DNA from: Pseudomonas japonica | Lineage (GTDB): Bacteria > Pseudomonadota > Gammaproteobacteria > Pseudomonadales > Pseudomonadaceae | Direction of reading: 5' to 3' | Assembly (NCBI RefSeq): GCF_900188455.1 | Contig: NZ_FZOL01000010.1 | Span: 124,001-188,000 of the forward strand | Length of the DNA stretch: 64,000 bases | Shown: positions 1-8,043 of the stretch, in pieces | How positions within the stretch are numbered: position 1 is the stretch's first letter | Layout of the letters: every line of letters begins with the position of its first letter | Translations under genes and position numbers: made by a program | The notes under the pieces: generated by a model | Databases searched by the model: none | What the model was told of the DNA's origin: nothing | The model's input: only the letters and a program-made list of their open reading frames with translations

Positions 1-558
1 CTCGCCGCGCGCATCGACGACCTCAAGCAGGACACCGTGTTGGTCCTGCACCAGATGGGCAGCCACGGCCCGGACTACTACAAGCGCTACCCGACCGCGT
101 TCGAACGCTTCACCCCGGTCTGCCACAGCAATGCCCTGAACCAGTGCGACCGGCAGAGCATCGTCAACGGCTACGACAACACCCTGCTGTACACCGACCA
201 TGTGCTGGCTTCGCTGATCGATGTCCTGCGCAGCAAGCAGGACCGGGTCGACACCGCGATGATCTACCTGTCCGACCATGGCGAGTCGCTGGGCGAGTAC
301 AACCTGTTCCTCCACGGCACCCCTTACATGCTGGCGCCGGAACAGCAGAAGCATGTGCCGATGCTGGCCTGGTTCTCGGACAACTACCGGGCGAGCTTCG
401 CTGTCGATGTCGATTGCCTGCGACAGCAGCGCGAGCGTCCGCTGAGTCAGGACAACCTGTTCCATTCCATGCTCGGCCTGCTGCAGGTGAAGACGTCGCT
501 GTACAACCCGCAGCTGGACCTGTTCGCCGGGTGCCGTCCGGCCCAGGCCGCGCGCTAG
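1..558 (+). CDS. eptA: Phosphoethanolamine transferase, EptA-like (3' end only)
   Basis: The gene enters from the left edge, so only the last 185 codons of a family that usually has about 540 residues are visible. The enzyme transfers phosphoethanolamine from phosphatidylethanolamine to lipid A on the periplasmic face of the inner membrane, which lowers surface charge and can give polymyxin resistance. The visible part is the C-terminal alkaline-phosphatase-fold (sulfatase) domain. It contains the metal-binding SDHGES motif near bases 271-288 and the FLHGTPY motif near 307-327, both typical of EptA. The N-terminal membrane helices and the catalytic Thr lie outside the window. A close relative acting on core sugars (CptA-like) cannot be excluded from the C-terminus alone. 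Confidence 0.8.
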   Translation, partial: LAARIDDLKQDTVLVLHQMGSHGPDYYKRYPTAFERFTPVCHSNALNQCDRQSIVNGYDNTLLYTDHVLASLIDVLRSKQDRVDTAMIYLSDHGESLGEYNLFLHGTPYMLAPEQQKHVPMLAWFSDNYRASFAVDVDCLRQQRERPLSQDNLFHSMLGLLQVKTSLYNPQLDLFAGCRPAQAAR

Positions 559-682
559 CGATCAATCGAAAAAACGCCGCCCCGACCCTCCCGCATCTAC
601 GCTCCAAGAGCCACCGTCGAGCGGTTTCCCGGCGGTGGCCTGTGCCGTATATACTGCGCGCCATTGTTTGTGGGAGAGCCTT

Positions 683-1816
683 GTGGCCATCGATATTCAC
701 TGGATCCGCGACGACAGCGCCCTGGCGGAACATTGCCGGCTCTGGCGTCAACTGCCCTTCGTGGCCCTCGATACCGAGTTCATGCGGGTCGATACCTTCT
801 ATCCCAAAGCCGGTTTGATCCAGGTCGGCGACGGGCTCCGTGCCTTCCTCATCGACCCGCTGCTGATCGATGACTGGCGGCCGCTCGCCGAACTGCTCGA
901 AGACCCCGATGTCATCAAGGTCCTGCACGCCTGCAGCGAAGACCTCGAAGTGCTCGCCCGGCTGACCGGCAGCCTGCCGGCACCGCTGTTCGACACGCAA
1001 CTGGCCGCCGGTTACCTCAACCTCGGTTTCTCCATGGGCTACTCGCGTCTGGTCCAGGAAGTCCTGGGCATCGAGCTGCCCAAGGGCGAAACCCGCTCCG
1101 ACTGGTTGCAGCGCCCGCTCTCCGACACCCAGATCAGCTATGCCGCGGAAGATGCCGTGCACCTGGCCGAGCTCTACGAGCGCCTGCGTCCGCAGCTCAG
1201 CGACGACAAGAACGCCTGGGTGCTGGAAGACGGCGCCGAGCTGGTCGTGCAACTGCGTCGCGAAACCGATCCCTACGAGCTGTACCGCGAGGCCAAGCTG
1301 GCCTGGAAGCTTTCCCGAGCCCAACTGGCGGTGCTGCGCGAGCTGTGCGCCTGGCGCGAGATCCAGGCCCGCGAGCGCGACGTACCGCGCAACCGCGTCC
1401 TGCGTGAACATGCCATGTGGCCGATGGCGCGGACCCAGCCGGACAACCTGGTGGCCCTGGGCCGCATCGAAGACATGCACCCGCGCACCATCCGCCAGGA
1501 CGGCGACTTCCTCCTCGACCTGATCAAGCGCACTGGCAGCCTGCCCCCCGGGGAGTGGCCGGCGGCGGTCGCGGAGCCGTTGCCGGTCGAAGCCGCGGCG
1601 CTGCTGAAGAAGCTGCGTGCCATCGGCCAGGAACAGGCCGAGCGCCTGAACATCGCCCCGGAGCTGATGCTGCGCAAGAAAACCCTCGAACTGCTGCTCA
1701 AGAGCGGCTTCCCCGGGGGACCGTACCAATTGCCCGACTCGCTGCGCGGCTGGCGTCGCGAGCGCATGGGCCAGGCCCTGCTGGATTGCCTGGCCGACGC
1801 TGGAGAACCGTCTTGA
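683..1816 (+). CDS. rnd: Ribonuclease D
   Basis: This is a 3'-to-5' exoribonuclease of the DEDD family that trims tRNA precursors and other RNAs in the cytoplasm. All exonuclease motifs are visible: DTEF (Asp30 and Glu32) at the start, a central [10 protein letters not shown] segment, and YAAEDAVHL with the Tyr-Asp pair. A C-terminal HRDC-type helical region follows at roughly residues 210-290. The frame is open upstream to 635, but I choose GTG at 683: it gives the usual MAIDIHWI start and about 377 residues, the family length, with a purine-rich GGGAGA ribosome site just ahead. The stop codon overlaps the next gene (ycgL), so the two are probably translated together. Confidence 0.93.
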   Translation: MAIDIHWIRDDSALAEHCRLWRQLPFVALDTEFMRVDTFYPKAGLIQVGDGLRAFLIDPLLIDDWRPLAELLEDPDVIKVLHACSEDLEVLARLTGSLPAPLFDTQLAAGYLNLGFSMGYSRLVQEVLGIELPKGETRSDWLQRPLSDTQISYAAEDAVHLAELYERLRPQLSDDKNAWVLEDGAELVVQLRRETDPYELYREAKLAWKLSRAQLAVLRELCAWREIQARERDVPRNRVLREHAMWPMARTQPDNLVALGRIEDMHPRTIRQDGDFLLDLIKRTGSLPPGEWPAAVAEPLPVEAAALLKKLRAIGQEQAERLNIAPELMLRKKTLELLLKSGFPGGPYQLPDSLRGWRRERMGQALLDCLADAGEPS

Positions 1817-2106
1817 AACGTATCTGTTCGATCTATCGCAGTCCCCGCAAGCACGAAATGTACCTCTACCTGCTCAAGGCCGACGGCCTGAGCAAGGTGC
1901 CGCAAGCCCTGCTGCCGCTGTTCGGCACGCCGCAGCACGCCTTCGACCTGGTGTTGACCCCGGAACGCACCCTGGCCCGCGAGGATATCGCCAAGGTCCT
2001 GGAAAACCTCGACACCCAGGGTTATCACCTGCAGATGCCGCCGACCGAGGAGGAGTACATCGAACACCTCCCGGAAGAACTGCTGCGTCGCAACGACCCG
2101 GTCTGA
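1813..2106 (+). CDS. ycgL: YcgL domain protein
   Basis: This 97-residue cytoplasmic protein belongs to the small conserved YcgL family, which has no firmly assigned biochemical role. It starts at a TTG codon (1813) that overlaps the rnd stop codon, so it is translationally coupled to RNase D. It opens with [19 protein letters not shown], as YcgL proteins do, and contains the family pattern [14 protein letters not shown] before an acidic tail. The rnd-ycgL pairing hints at an RNA-related or coupled stress role, but this is inference from position only. A hairpin (2120-2144) follows the gene. Confidence 0.88.
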   Translation: MKRICSIYRSPRKHEMYLYLLKADGLSKVPQALLPLFGTPQHAFDLVLTPERTLAREDIAKVLENLDTQGYHLQMPPTEEEYIEHLPEELLRRNDPV

Positions 2107-2119
2107 CCCCTTTCCCCGC

Positions 2120-2144
2120 AGGACCGACTCTGGCGGTCGGTCCT
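2120..2144 (+). terminator. Hairpin after ycgL, possible terminator
   Basis: AGGACCGAC and GTCGGTCCT form a perfect 9-bp stem around a 7-base loop, 13 bases after the ycgL stop. There is no T tract, so it may be a weak terminator or an RNA-stabilising stem. Confidence 0.4.
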
Positions 2145-2172
2145 CCCGCCGTTCTGCAAGGTTGTAATCGAT

Positions 2173-3105
2173 ATGCGCGTTCTGATCGCCGAACAGGATC
2201 ACGCCCTCTATGCCCGCCTGTTGCGCGAGGCTTTACCCGAACTCGACGTCCTGACCAGCGGTGATTCCGCCGAACTGGCGCGCCAGGCCGCGCAGTGCCC
2301 GGTGTGGCTGGGCCAGCCCGACCTGCTGGCGAGCCTGCTGCGCCAGGGGCATCGCCCGGACTGGCTGCAGTCGACCTGGGCCGGGATTACCCCGCTGCTG
2401 GCCGACGGGCTGTCACGGGACTACCGACTGACCCGTGCCGTGGGCATCTTCGGCCAGGTCATGGCCGAATACGTGCTGACCTACATGCTCGGTCACGAGC
2501 GCGAGGTGTTGACCCGCCTGATGAGCCAGGTCGAGCGCAAGTGGGATGGTCGCCCCGGGCGCAGCCTGGAGGGACGCCGGGTGCTGATCGTCGGTACCGG
2601 TGATATCGGTTGCGAGGTGGCGCGCTTCCTCGTGCCGTTCGGCTGCAAGCTGTACGGTATCGCCAGCTCGCCGCGGCAACTGGCGCCGTTCATCGAGGTG
2701 GCCGGGCTGGAGGATCTCGGGCGTTTGGTCGGGCAGGTGGACTATGTGCTCAACCTGCTGCCGGACACCCCGGCAACGCACGATATCTACGACGCGGCGC
2801 TGTTCGCCCGCTTCAATCCGGACGCGCTGTTCATCAACGCCGGGCGCGGCGCGGCGGTGGTCGATGGTGACCTGGTCGAGGCGCTGACCCGGGGCCATCT
2901 GGCCGCGGCGGTGATCGATGTCTGCCGGCAGGAGCCGTTGCCGCGCAATCATCCGTTCTGGACGGCCGTGGGGCTGCTGCTGACCGGGCACAGCTCGGCG
3001 CCCACCTCGCCGGAGGCGATGGTGCGCTTGTTCGTCGAGAACCTGGGAGCCTATGGGCGGGGCGACGGGTTGCGCGGAGAAGTGGATTTCCAGCGGGGCT
3101 ATTGA
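2173..3105 (+). CDS. D-2-hydroxyacid dehydrogenase
   Basis: This 310-residue NAD(P)-dependent enzyme interconverts 2-oxoacids and D-2-hydroxyacids and belongs to the GhrA-like branch (glyoxylate/hydroxypyruvate reductase). The Rossmann dinucleotide site is GTGDIGCEVARF near residue 141. The catalytic residues follow the family order: Arg in NAGRGAAVVDGD, Glu in CRQEPLPRNHPFW and His in LTGHSSAPTSP. The ATG at 2173 fits the family length. The N-terminal substrate domain is typical in size. It stands alone between ycgL and a convergent nitroreductase, so context does not reveal the substrate. Confidence 0.85.
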   Translation: MRVLIAEQDHALYARLLREALPELDVLTSGDSAELARQAAQCPVWLGQPDLLASLLRQGHRPDWLQSTWAGITPLLADGLSRDYRLTRAVGIFGQVMAEYVLTYMLGHEREVLTRLMSQVERKWDGRPGRSLEGRRVLIVGTGDIGCEVARFLVPFGCKLYGIASSPRQLAPFIEVAGLEDLGRLVGQVDYVLNLLPDTPATHDIYDAALFARFNPDALFINAGRGAAVVDGDLVEALTRGHLAAAVIDVCRQEPLPRNHPFWTAVGLLLTGHSSAPTSPEAMVRLFVENLGAYGRGDGLRGEVDFQRGY

Positions 3106-3114
3106 TTGACCTCT

Positions 3115-3177
3115 CACGGGCAAGCCACGTTCTAGTAGGAGCTGGCTTGCCTGCGAAAGGACCGCAAAGCGGTCCCA
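3115..3177. repeat. REP palindrome, two arms head to head
   Basis: A Pseudomonas REP core (TAGGAGCTGGCTTGCCTGCGAA) abuts an inverted half copy (GGGCAAGCCACGTTCTA) without a spacer, followed by a GGACCGC/GCGGTCC hairpin. It separates two convergent genes and could also act as a transcript-end stem. Confidence 0.8.
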
Positions 3178-3184
3178 AAAAGAC

Positions 3185-3778
3185 TTACAAAGTGAAATCA
3201 CCCTCAGCCGCCAGCTCGTTCAGCGGACGACGCGGGCTCGGCACTTCCCGCGCCTGCAGGTACTCGGCCAGGGTCGCCTTGTCGCCCAGCTTGCCGATCG
3301 CCACCGCCGCGTGCAGCGCGTATCCCTCGGGAATCTTCAGCTCCTTGCGGGTCAGCTCCTGGTCGAAGCCGGCCATGCCGTGGGTGTGCCAGCCGCTGAT
3401 GCTGGCCTGCAGCGCCAGGTGGCCCCAGGCCGAACCGGTATCGAAGGTGTGCCACAGCGCCGGGGTTTCCTCGCTGGCACCCGGGGCGGTGAAGGTGGTC
3501 TTGGAGACGATGATCACCAGTGCCGAAGCATGCTGCGCCCAACTGCGGTTGAACTCGTTGAGCAGGCCCAGGTAGCGCTCCCAGCTTGGCGTGTCGCGGC
3601 GGGCGTAGAGGAACCGCCAGGGCTGCGAGTTGTACGCCGATGGCGCCCAGCGCGCGGCTTCGAGGAAGCTCAGCAGGGTTTCCTCGCTGATCGCCTCGCC
3701 GGTGAAGGCGCGCGGCGACCAGCGCTGGATGAACTGTTCATGAATGGCGTAGTCGGCAATACGTGGGTTGGCGCTCAT
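3185..3778 (-). CDS. Nitroreductase family protein
   Basis: This 197-residue cytoplasmic oxidoreductase should bind FMN and use NAD(P)H to reduce nitro compounds, quinones or related substrates. The N-terminal segment RWSPRAFTGEAIS carries the conserved FMN-phosphate Arg pattern, followed by ARWAPSAYNSQPWRF, the signature of the family. The C-terminal part IPEGYALHAAVAIG matches the usual VPEGY...A.AIG strand. It is convergent with the hydroxyacid dehydrogenase, separated by a REP element, and divergent from the YcgN-like gene. The natural substrate cannot be inferred. Confidence 0.87.
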   Translation of the reverse strand: MSANPRIADYAIHEQFIQRWSPRAFTGEAISEETLLSFLEAARWAPSAYNSQPWRFLYARRDTPSWERYLGLLNEFNRSWAQHASALVIIVSKTTFTAPGASEETPALWHTFDTGSAWGHLALQASISGWHTHGMAGFDQELTRKELKIPEGYALHAAVAIGKLGDKATLAEYLQAREVPSPRRPLNELAAEGDFTL

Positions 3779-3934
3779 GGCGGGTTCCTGATGGGGGGAT
3801 GAGAACTGAAACGATTTGCAAAACTACAACTGTCGCCAGCACCCTGACAAGCGGTCTGGCAAAGCTGCAGCACACGTCCTAGACTGGCGCCGCCTGACAA
3901 GGGCTGAAGAATTTTGATACAGGATCACCGCGAC

Positions 3935-4384
3935 ATGCTGGCAAGCCCCGAGCCGTTCTGGACCCGCAAGACCCTCGATCAGCTCGACCCCCAGGAATGG
4001 GAGTCGCTGTGCGACGGCTGTGGCCTGTGCTGTCTGCAGAAGCTCGAGGACGAAGACGACAACAGCGTCTACTACACGCGGATCGCCTGCAAACTGCTGG
4101 ACCTCAAGACCTGCCAGTGCAGCGATTACCCGCGCCGCTTCGAGCAGGTGCCGGACTGCATCCAGCTCACCCCGGGCAAGGCCGACCAGTTCAAATGGCT
4201 GCCACCCACCTGTGGTTACCGCCTGGTCAGCGAGGGCAAGGATCTGCCGAGCTGGCACCATCTGGTCTGTGGTGACCGCGAGCAGGTCCACGCCCAGCGC
4301 ATCTCGCAGTCCGGGCGCATGCTCAGCGAGAACAGCGTCGCCGAAGATGACTGGGAAGACTATCTGATATTCCGCGCCAGCTGA
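3935..4384 (+). CDS. YcgN family Cys-cluster protein (UPF0260)
   Basis: This 149-residue protein belongs to the YcgN/UPF0260 family, of unknown biochemical function but rich in likely metal-binding cysteines. A CDGCGLCC motif near residues 31-38 is followed by [17 protein letters not shown] and CGYRL, a pattern reminiscent of Fe-S or zinc clusters. The frame is open to a TTG at 3914. I prefer ATG 3935 because it gives the MLASPEPFW start and the normal family length, with an AGGATC ribosome site ahead. It sits just upstream of a secreted peptidase-like gene, perhaps in one transcript. Confidence 0.85.
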   Translation: MLASPEPFWTRKTLDQLDPQEWESLCDGCGLCCLQKLEDEDDNSVYYTRIACKLLDLKTCQCSDYPRRFEQVPDCIQLTPGKADQFKWLPPTCGYRLVSEGKDLPSWHHLVCGDREQVHAQRISQSGRMLSENSVAEDDWEDYLIFRAS

Positions 4385-4420
4385 GCTGGCGCGTTCCGCG
4401 TTCGAACAAGGAGTCGGGCA

Positions 4421-5641
4421 ATGCCTGTGCGTCACCCTCTGGCGTGGGTCGTGTTGCTGTTGGCGAGCAACGCCGCCTGGGCGAAGAAAGTCGACCTGGA
4501 TTACCACGTGCGCCTGCTGCCGCAGAGCGGCCAGGCCGAGGTGCGCCTGACCCTGGCCGAGGGCGCCCAGGTACGCAGCCTGGATTTCGACCTGGGCAAC
4601 GAAGGCCTGTACAGCGACTTCAAGGCCGACGGACCGTGGCAACTGCAACCCGACAACCAGCGCGGGCGCTGGCAGCCGGCGTCGGGCAAGGCCAGCCTGA
4701 GCTACCGGGTCCGCCTCAACCACAAGCTGCGCAACGGCAGCTACGACAGCCGCATCGCGCCGAACTGGGCGCTGTTCCGTGGCGATGACCTGGTACCGAC
4801 GGCGCGCCTCGACCAGCAGGACGGTACCGAACTGGTGGCGCGCCTGAGCGTCGATCTGCCCAGTGGCTGGAACAGCATCGAAACCGCCTGGCCACGGGTC
4901 GGCAAGCAGCGTTTTCGCATCGACAACCCTTCACGGCTGTTCGACCGGCCGACCGGCTGGATGCTCGCCGGCAATGTCGGTGCGCGGCGGGCGCGGCTCG
5001 GCGAAACCGAGGTCAGCGTGGCCGGCCCGTTGGGGCAGGGCCTGCGCCGGATGGATGCGCTGACCTTGCTGACGTTCGTCTGGCCGCAGTATCAGGCGGT
5101 GTTCCCGCGCAATCCGCCGAAGCTGCTGCTGGTTGGGGCGCGCGAGCACCTGTGGCGTGGTGCGCGGGCGGCGAACAACTCGATCTACCTCAACAGCGCC
5201 ACACCGCTGGTCAGCGAAAGCGGTTCCAGTCCGCTGCTGCGTGAGTTGGTGCGGGTGTTCGCGCGGATCGACGACCGCGAGGGCAGCGACTGGATCGGTG
5301 AAGGGCTGGCGGAGTATTACGCCACCGAGCTGCTGCGGCGTGCCGGGGGGATCAGCGATGACCGCTATCAGGCGTTGCAGGCGCGTCTGGCCAAGGAGAG
5401 CAAGGCGGTGACCACCCTGCGTGGCGAGCAGGTCAATGCGCCGACCATCGCCCGCGCGGTGCTGCTGTTGCAGGCGCTGGACCGGGAAATTCGCATCCAC
5501 ACCCACAACAAGCAATCGCTGGATGATCTGGTCCGGGCGTTGATGCGTCTGAACAGCGTGAATACGGCGGAGTTCGTGCAGTTGGCGGAGCGTGTGCTGG
5601 GGCGGGAGTCGGAGGTGTTGCAGAGTGCGTTGTTGCGTTGA
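4421..5641 (+). CDS. Exported M1/M61-like gluzincin with degenerate active site
   Basis: This is a 406-residue protein with an N-terminal Sec signal peptide (hydrophobic core LAWVVLLLASNAAWA). Its C-terminal half resembles M1/M61-type peptidases: a helix in the place of HEXXH is followed by DWIGEGLAEYY, which matches the usual WLxEGxAxYY. However the helix reads RELVR (Arg274-Glu275-Leu-Val-Arg278), so both zinc histidines are replaced by Arg while Glu275 and Glu294 remain. It is therefore unlikely to be a classical zinc peptidase and may be a binding or regulatory pseudoenzyme. It lies 36 bases after the YcgN-like gene in the same orientation. The family assignment is moderate; the missing ligands are read directly. 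Confidence 0.6.
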   Translation: MPVRHPLAWVVLLLASNAAWAKKVDLDYHVRLLPQSGQAEVRLTLAEGAQVRSLDFDLGNEGLYSDFKADGPWQLQPDNQRGRWQPASGKASLSYRVRLNHKLRNGSYDSRIAPNWALFRGDDLVPTARLDQQDGTELVARLSVDLPSGWNSIETAWPRVGKQRFRIDNPSRLFDRPTGWMLAGNVGARRARLGETEVSVAGPLGQGLRRMDALTLLTFVWPQYQAVFPRNPPKLLLVGAREHLWRGARAANNSIYLNSATPLVSESGSSPLLRELVRVFARIDDREGSDWIGEGLAEYYATELLRRAGGISDDRYQALQARLAKESKAVTTLRGEQVNAPTIARAVLLLQALDREIRIHTHNKQSLDDLVRALMRLNSVNTAEFVQLAERVLGRESEVLQSALLR

Positions 5642-5647
5642 TCATCG

Positions 5648-5747
5648 GGCCCGCTTTGCGGGCCTTTCGCGGGCAAGCCACGCTCCTACGGGATTGCGCG
5701 GCATCGTAGGAGCGTGGCTTGCCCGCGAAGGGTCGCAAGGCGGCCCC
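5648..5747. repeat. REP pair (REPIN-like)
   Basis: Two inverted REP copies with the CGTAGGAGCGTGGCTTGCCCGCGAA core are separated by a short spacer, each with its own GC-rich side hairpin. They fill the gap between two convergent genes and end exactly at the stop codon of the DUF2892 gene. Confidence 0.85.
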
Positions 5748-6109
5748 TAGGGTTTGGGACTCACCAGCGAATCATTCCCGGCCACCGTCGCACTTTGGGT
5801 CGCCGCCTCGGCCGCATCTTTCAACTGCTTCAACTCGCTCCCGGTGCGTTCGATCTTCGCCCGGATCCCGTCCAGGTCCTGGCGCCCGCGCTCCAGCAGG
5901 CTCTTGGCCGAGCAATGCCCGGTCACCCCACGGGCCAATACCGCGCCGCCAATGGCAATCTGAATCAGGCCCAGCAGGCCGCCACGGCGCAGGCCCTTGC
6001 CGACCATCACCACCCCGGTGGCCACCGAGCCGGCGCGCTCCCAGCCCTGCACGTTGTGTTCGGGGTCGCTGTGAAAGGGCGTTGGCGGAATCTCGGGCTT
6101 CTGGCGCAT
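5747..6109 (-). CDS. DUF2892 (YgaP-like) inner-membrane protein
   Basis: This 120-residue small membrane protein resembles the DUF2892 family. The central part has two short hydrophobic stretches separated by KGLRRGG (VATGVVMVG and LLGLIQIAIGGAVLARG), the usual two-helix hairpin, and is followed by a Cys-containing GHCSAKSLL. The last 45 residues look like an amphipathic or coiled-coil tail (LDGIRAKIERTGSELKQLKDA), which is longer than in minimal family members. The function is unknown. It is convergent with the upstream peptidase-like gene across a REP pair and lies 67 bases after the start-proximal RNA methyltransferase gene's stop. Confidence 0.7.
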   Translation of the reverse strand: MRQKPEIPPTPFHSDPEHNVQGWERAGSVATGVVMVGKGLRRGGLLGLIQIAIGGAVLARGVTGHCSAKSLLERGRQDLDGIRAKIERTGSELKQLKDAAEAATQSATVAGNDSLVSPKP

Positions 6110-6176
6110 GGGTGCGGCTCCTCTTGCGTGATGGGGTAGTCAGCAGACCGCCAGCCCGCGGCCGGCGTTCAATCGC

Positions 6177-6647
6177 TTACTTGAACTTTGGTCCGGACCG
6201 GGTGTTGAGGCCCTTGGCCATGCGGTCGTAGAGCACCACGTTGACCGTGGCCGCGAGGTTCATGCAGCCGTTGGTCGGGATGTAGATGGTTTCTTCGCAC
6301 CAGGCGCGGATGCTGTCGTCCAGGCTGCCGTCCTCGGGGCCGAAGATGTAGATCGCGCGGTCCGGGTGGGTGTATTCCGGCAGCGGGCGCGCGCCATCCA
6401 CCAGTTCCACGGCCACCGGGGTGCAGCCCAGGGGAATGATCTTCTGCAGGTCGTCGATGCCGATCAGCGGGATGTCGTAGTGCACCCGCTTGGTATCGGT
6501 GACGAAGTCGCGGGCACGCTCGTAGCGTTTGCCGGTGTAGAACACCGAATTGACGCCATAGCAGCCGGCGGCGCGCATCACCGAACCGACGTTCTCAGGG
6601 GATTTGGGGTTGTACAGGCCGATGCAGCTGTACCTTTTGTTCGCCAC
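6177..6647 (-). CDS. RNA methyltransferase, TrmH/SpoU (SPOUT) family
   Basis: This 156-residue SAM-dependent RNA methyltransferase has the deep-knot SPOUT fold. Motif 1 is NPKSPENVGSVMRAAGCYG near the start, motif 2 is YIFGPEDGSL and motif 3 is IPTNGCMNLAATVNVVLYD; together these form the SAM-binding trefoil knot. Single-domain members such as TrmL methylate the ribose of tRNA wobble bases, so a tRNA 2'-O-methyl role is plausible but the target is not proven. The open frame begins at 6665; I select GTG at 6647, which gives the VANKRYSCIGLYNP start and family length. Confidence 0.85.
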   Translation of the reverse strand: MANKRYSCIGLYNPKSPENVGSVMRAAGCYGVNSVFYTGKRYERARDFVTDTKRVHYDIPLIGIDDLQKIIPLGCTPVAVELVDGARPLPEYTHPDRAIYIFGPEDGSLDDSIRAWCEETIYIPTNGCMNLAATVNVVLYDRMAKGLNTRSGPKFK

Positions 6648-6707
6648 GTGCCGGGCCCTTCGCAAAAAAGACGCGATTATACGGGCCCGGGTGCGGGGCG
6701 GCGAACC

Positions 6708-7085
6708 TTAGTCGTCCTTCTTGCCGAGCAGCCCGGCCAGGCCGGCGAACGGGTTATGAGTGGCCTTGGCGATCGACGGCGTGCTCAGCGAGCCTTCGCT
6801 GAAGTACTGCTGGTCGGTGTAGCGGGCGTGCTCGTTGTCGTGGCAGTACAGGCACAGCAGCTCCCAGTTGGAGCCGTCCTGGGGATTGTTGTCGTGGTTG
6901 TGGTCGCGGTGGTGCACGGTCAGTTCGCTCAGGCGCTTGCCGGAGAACTCACGGGCGCAGCGCCCGCAGACGTGCGGATACATCCTCAGTGCTTTCTGGC
7001 GATAGCCTCTTTCATCGTCGCGCTTGGCGTCGGCGAGGATACGGTCGAGCCGTGCGGTGGCGGCGGCGGAGGAAGATTGCGTCAT
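6708..7085 (-). CDS. yajD: YajD-type HNH nuclease
   Basis: This 125-residue protein carries an HNH endonuclease fold. CGRCAREF provides the first zinc cysteines, TVHHRDHNHDNNPQDGSNWELLCLYCH supplies the catalytic HH, the Asn and the second Cys pair, and the tail NPFAGLAGLLGKKDD is characteristic of YajD. The cellular substrate is unknown; HNH folds act on DNA in repair, restriction and packaging. It ends 60 bases before the methyltransferase start on the same strand, so the two may be co-transcribed. Confidence 0.88.
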   Translation of the reverse strand: MTQSSSAAATARLDRILADAKRDDERGYRQKALRMYPHVCGRCAREFSGKRLSELTVHHRDHNHDNNPQDGSNWELLCLYCHDNEHARYTDQQYFSEGSLSTPSIAKATHNPFAGLAGLLGKKDD

Positions 7086-7209
7086 TGTTGTACCTGCTCA
7101 GGTGTTTCACGGTTTTGACGTCAGTCTAACGCCACTCCCGCACACTGGGCAGGCAATCCGCCACACGGCGGAGTAGTCTGTAGGACATGACCTCGACCAG
7201 GAGCCTCCC

Positions 7210-7488
7210 ATGCGTCTGACGAGCATCCTGCTGTTGTGCCTGGCCAGTGTTGCCAGCGCCCAGGCCGAAGACCTGCAACCGCGGGTCATCGGCCCGGCGC
7301 CTGGTGCGCCGGGCACGCCGACGCCCACCCCCTATCCGCAAGTGACGCCACCGCAGGCGCCACGGGCCAACGACGGCCAGCCTGGCGCGCCGCTGTTGCC
7401 GCCGATGCCCCTGCCATCACCGCCCAGGGACCAGCCGCTGCCGGGACTGACGCCTGATCCGGACAAAGACAGACCGAAAAGCGGCTAG
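7210..7488 (+). CDS. Small exported proline-rich protein
   Basis: This 92-residue protein begins with a clear Sec signal peptide (MRLTSILLLCLASVASAQA). The mature part is almost entirely low-complexity Pro/Gly/Ala (PAPGAPGTPTPTPYPQ and LPPMPLPSPP), with an Asp/Lys tail. It is probably a disordered periplasmic or envelope linker. No family or function is recognised. Its TAG stop shares the palindrome CTAG with the stop codon of the convergent cyclic-nucleotide-binding gene, so the two genes meet tail to tail with a 4-base overlap. Confidence 0.7.
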   Translation: MRLTSILLLCLASVASAQAEDLQPRVIGPAPGAPGTPTPTPYPQVTPPQAPRANDGQPGAPLLPPMPLPSPPRDQPLPGLTPDPDKDRPKSG

Positions 7489-7958
7489 ACCTGCTGCGCC
7501 AGCAACTGCCCGTCCACCATGCGCAGGCGCTTCGACAACGCCACCGCCAGGGCGCGAATCACCTTGGCGGCGATCTTCGGTGCATCGTTGAGCATCTTCT
7601 CCAGCGCATCCTTGCCCAGGCTGAGCAACTGGCAATCGCTGGCGGCGACGCAGGAGGCCGAGCGCCGCTCACCGTCGAGCACCGCCATTTCGCCGAAGGC
7701 GCGACCCTTGCGCAGCACGGCGATTTCCACTTCGCGGCCCTCGGCATCGGTCTTGCGCACCGAAACCTGTCCGGAAACGATGATGCACATGAAGGTGCCC
7801 GCATCGCCCTCGCGGAAGATGTCCTGGCCGGCGCTCATGGCGCTGAGGGCGAAGTAGCCGGCGGCCGCGGCGAAGTCGCCGGGCTGCAGTTGGTCGAAGA
7901 GGCCGCAGTCCATCAACTGGTCGCGGATTGCATTGTTGAGCAGGGAGGCGTCGGGCAT
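7485..7958 (-). CDS. Stand-alone cyclic-nucleotide-binding domain protein
   Basis: This 157-residue protein is essentially one cNMP-binding domain with no helix-turn-helix or enzyme attached. The phosphate-binding cassette is intact: FGEMAVLDGERRSASCVA, with the Glu and Arg that contact cAMP or cGMP. The preceding strands (IFREGDAGTFMCIIVSGQVSVRK) are also typical. The family usually senses cAMP and passes the signal to a partner protein. The open frame extends to 8093, but ATG 7958 gives MPDASLLNN and normal domain length. It lies downstream of oligopeptidase B on the same strand, with 85 bases between them. Confidence 0.8.
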   Translation of the reverse strand: MPDASLLNNAIRDQLMDCGLFDQLQPGDFAAAAGYFALSAMSAGQDIFREGDAGTFMCIIVSGQVSVRKTDAEGREVEIAVLRKGRAFGEMAVLDGERRSASCVAASDCQLLSLGKDALEKMLNDAPKIAAKVIRALAVALSKRLRMVDGQLLAQQV

Positions 7959-8043
7959 CACGTTCGGTCTTTTCTTGTCGGTCCGGAGGAGATCGCACCG
8001 CGACTGCGGTCGCGGCGCAAGCTCAGACAACGAAAAACGCGAT

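Noticed and set aside
635..682. Upstream start for RNase D at 635
   Set aside because: It adds an unrelated N-terminus; GTG 683 has a ribosome site and gives the family N-terminus.
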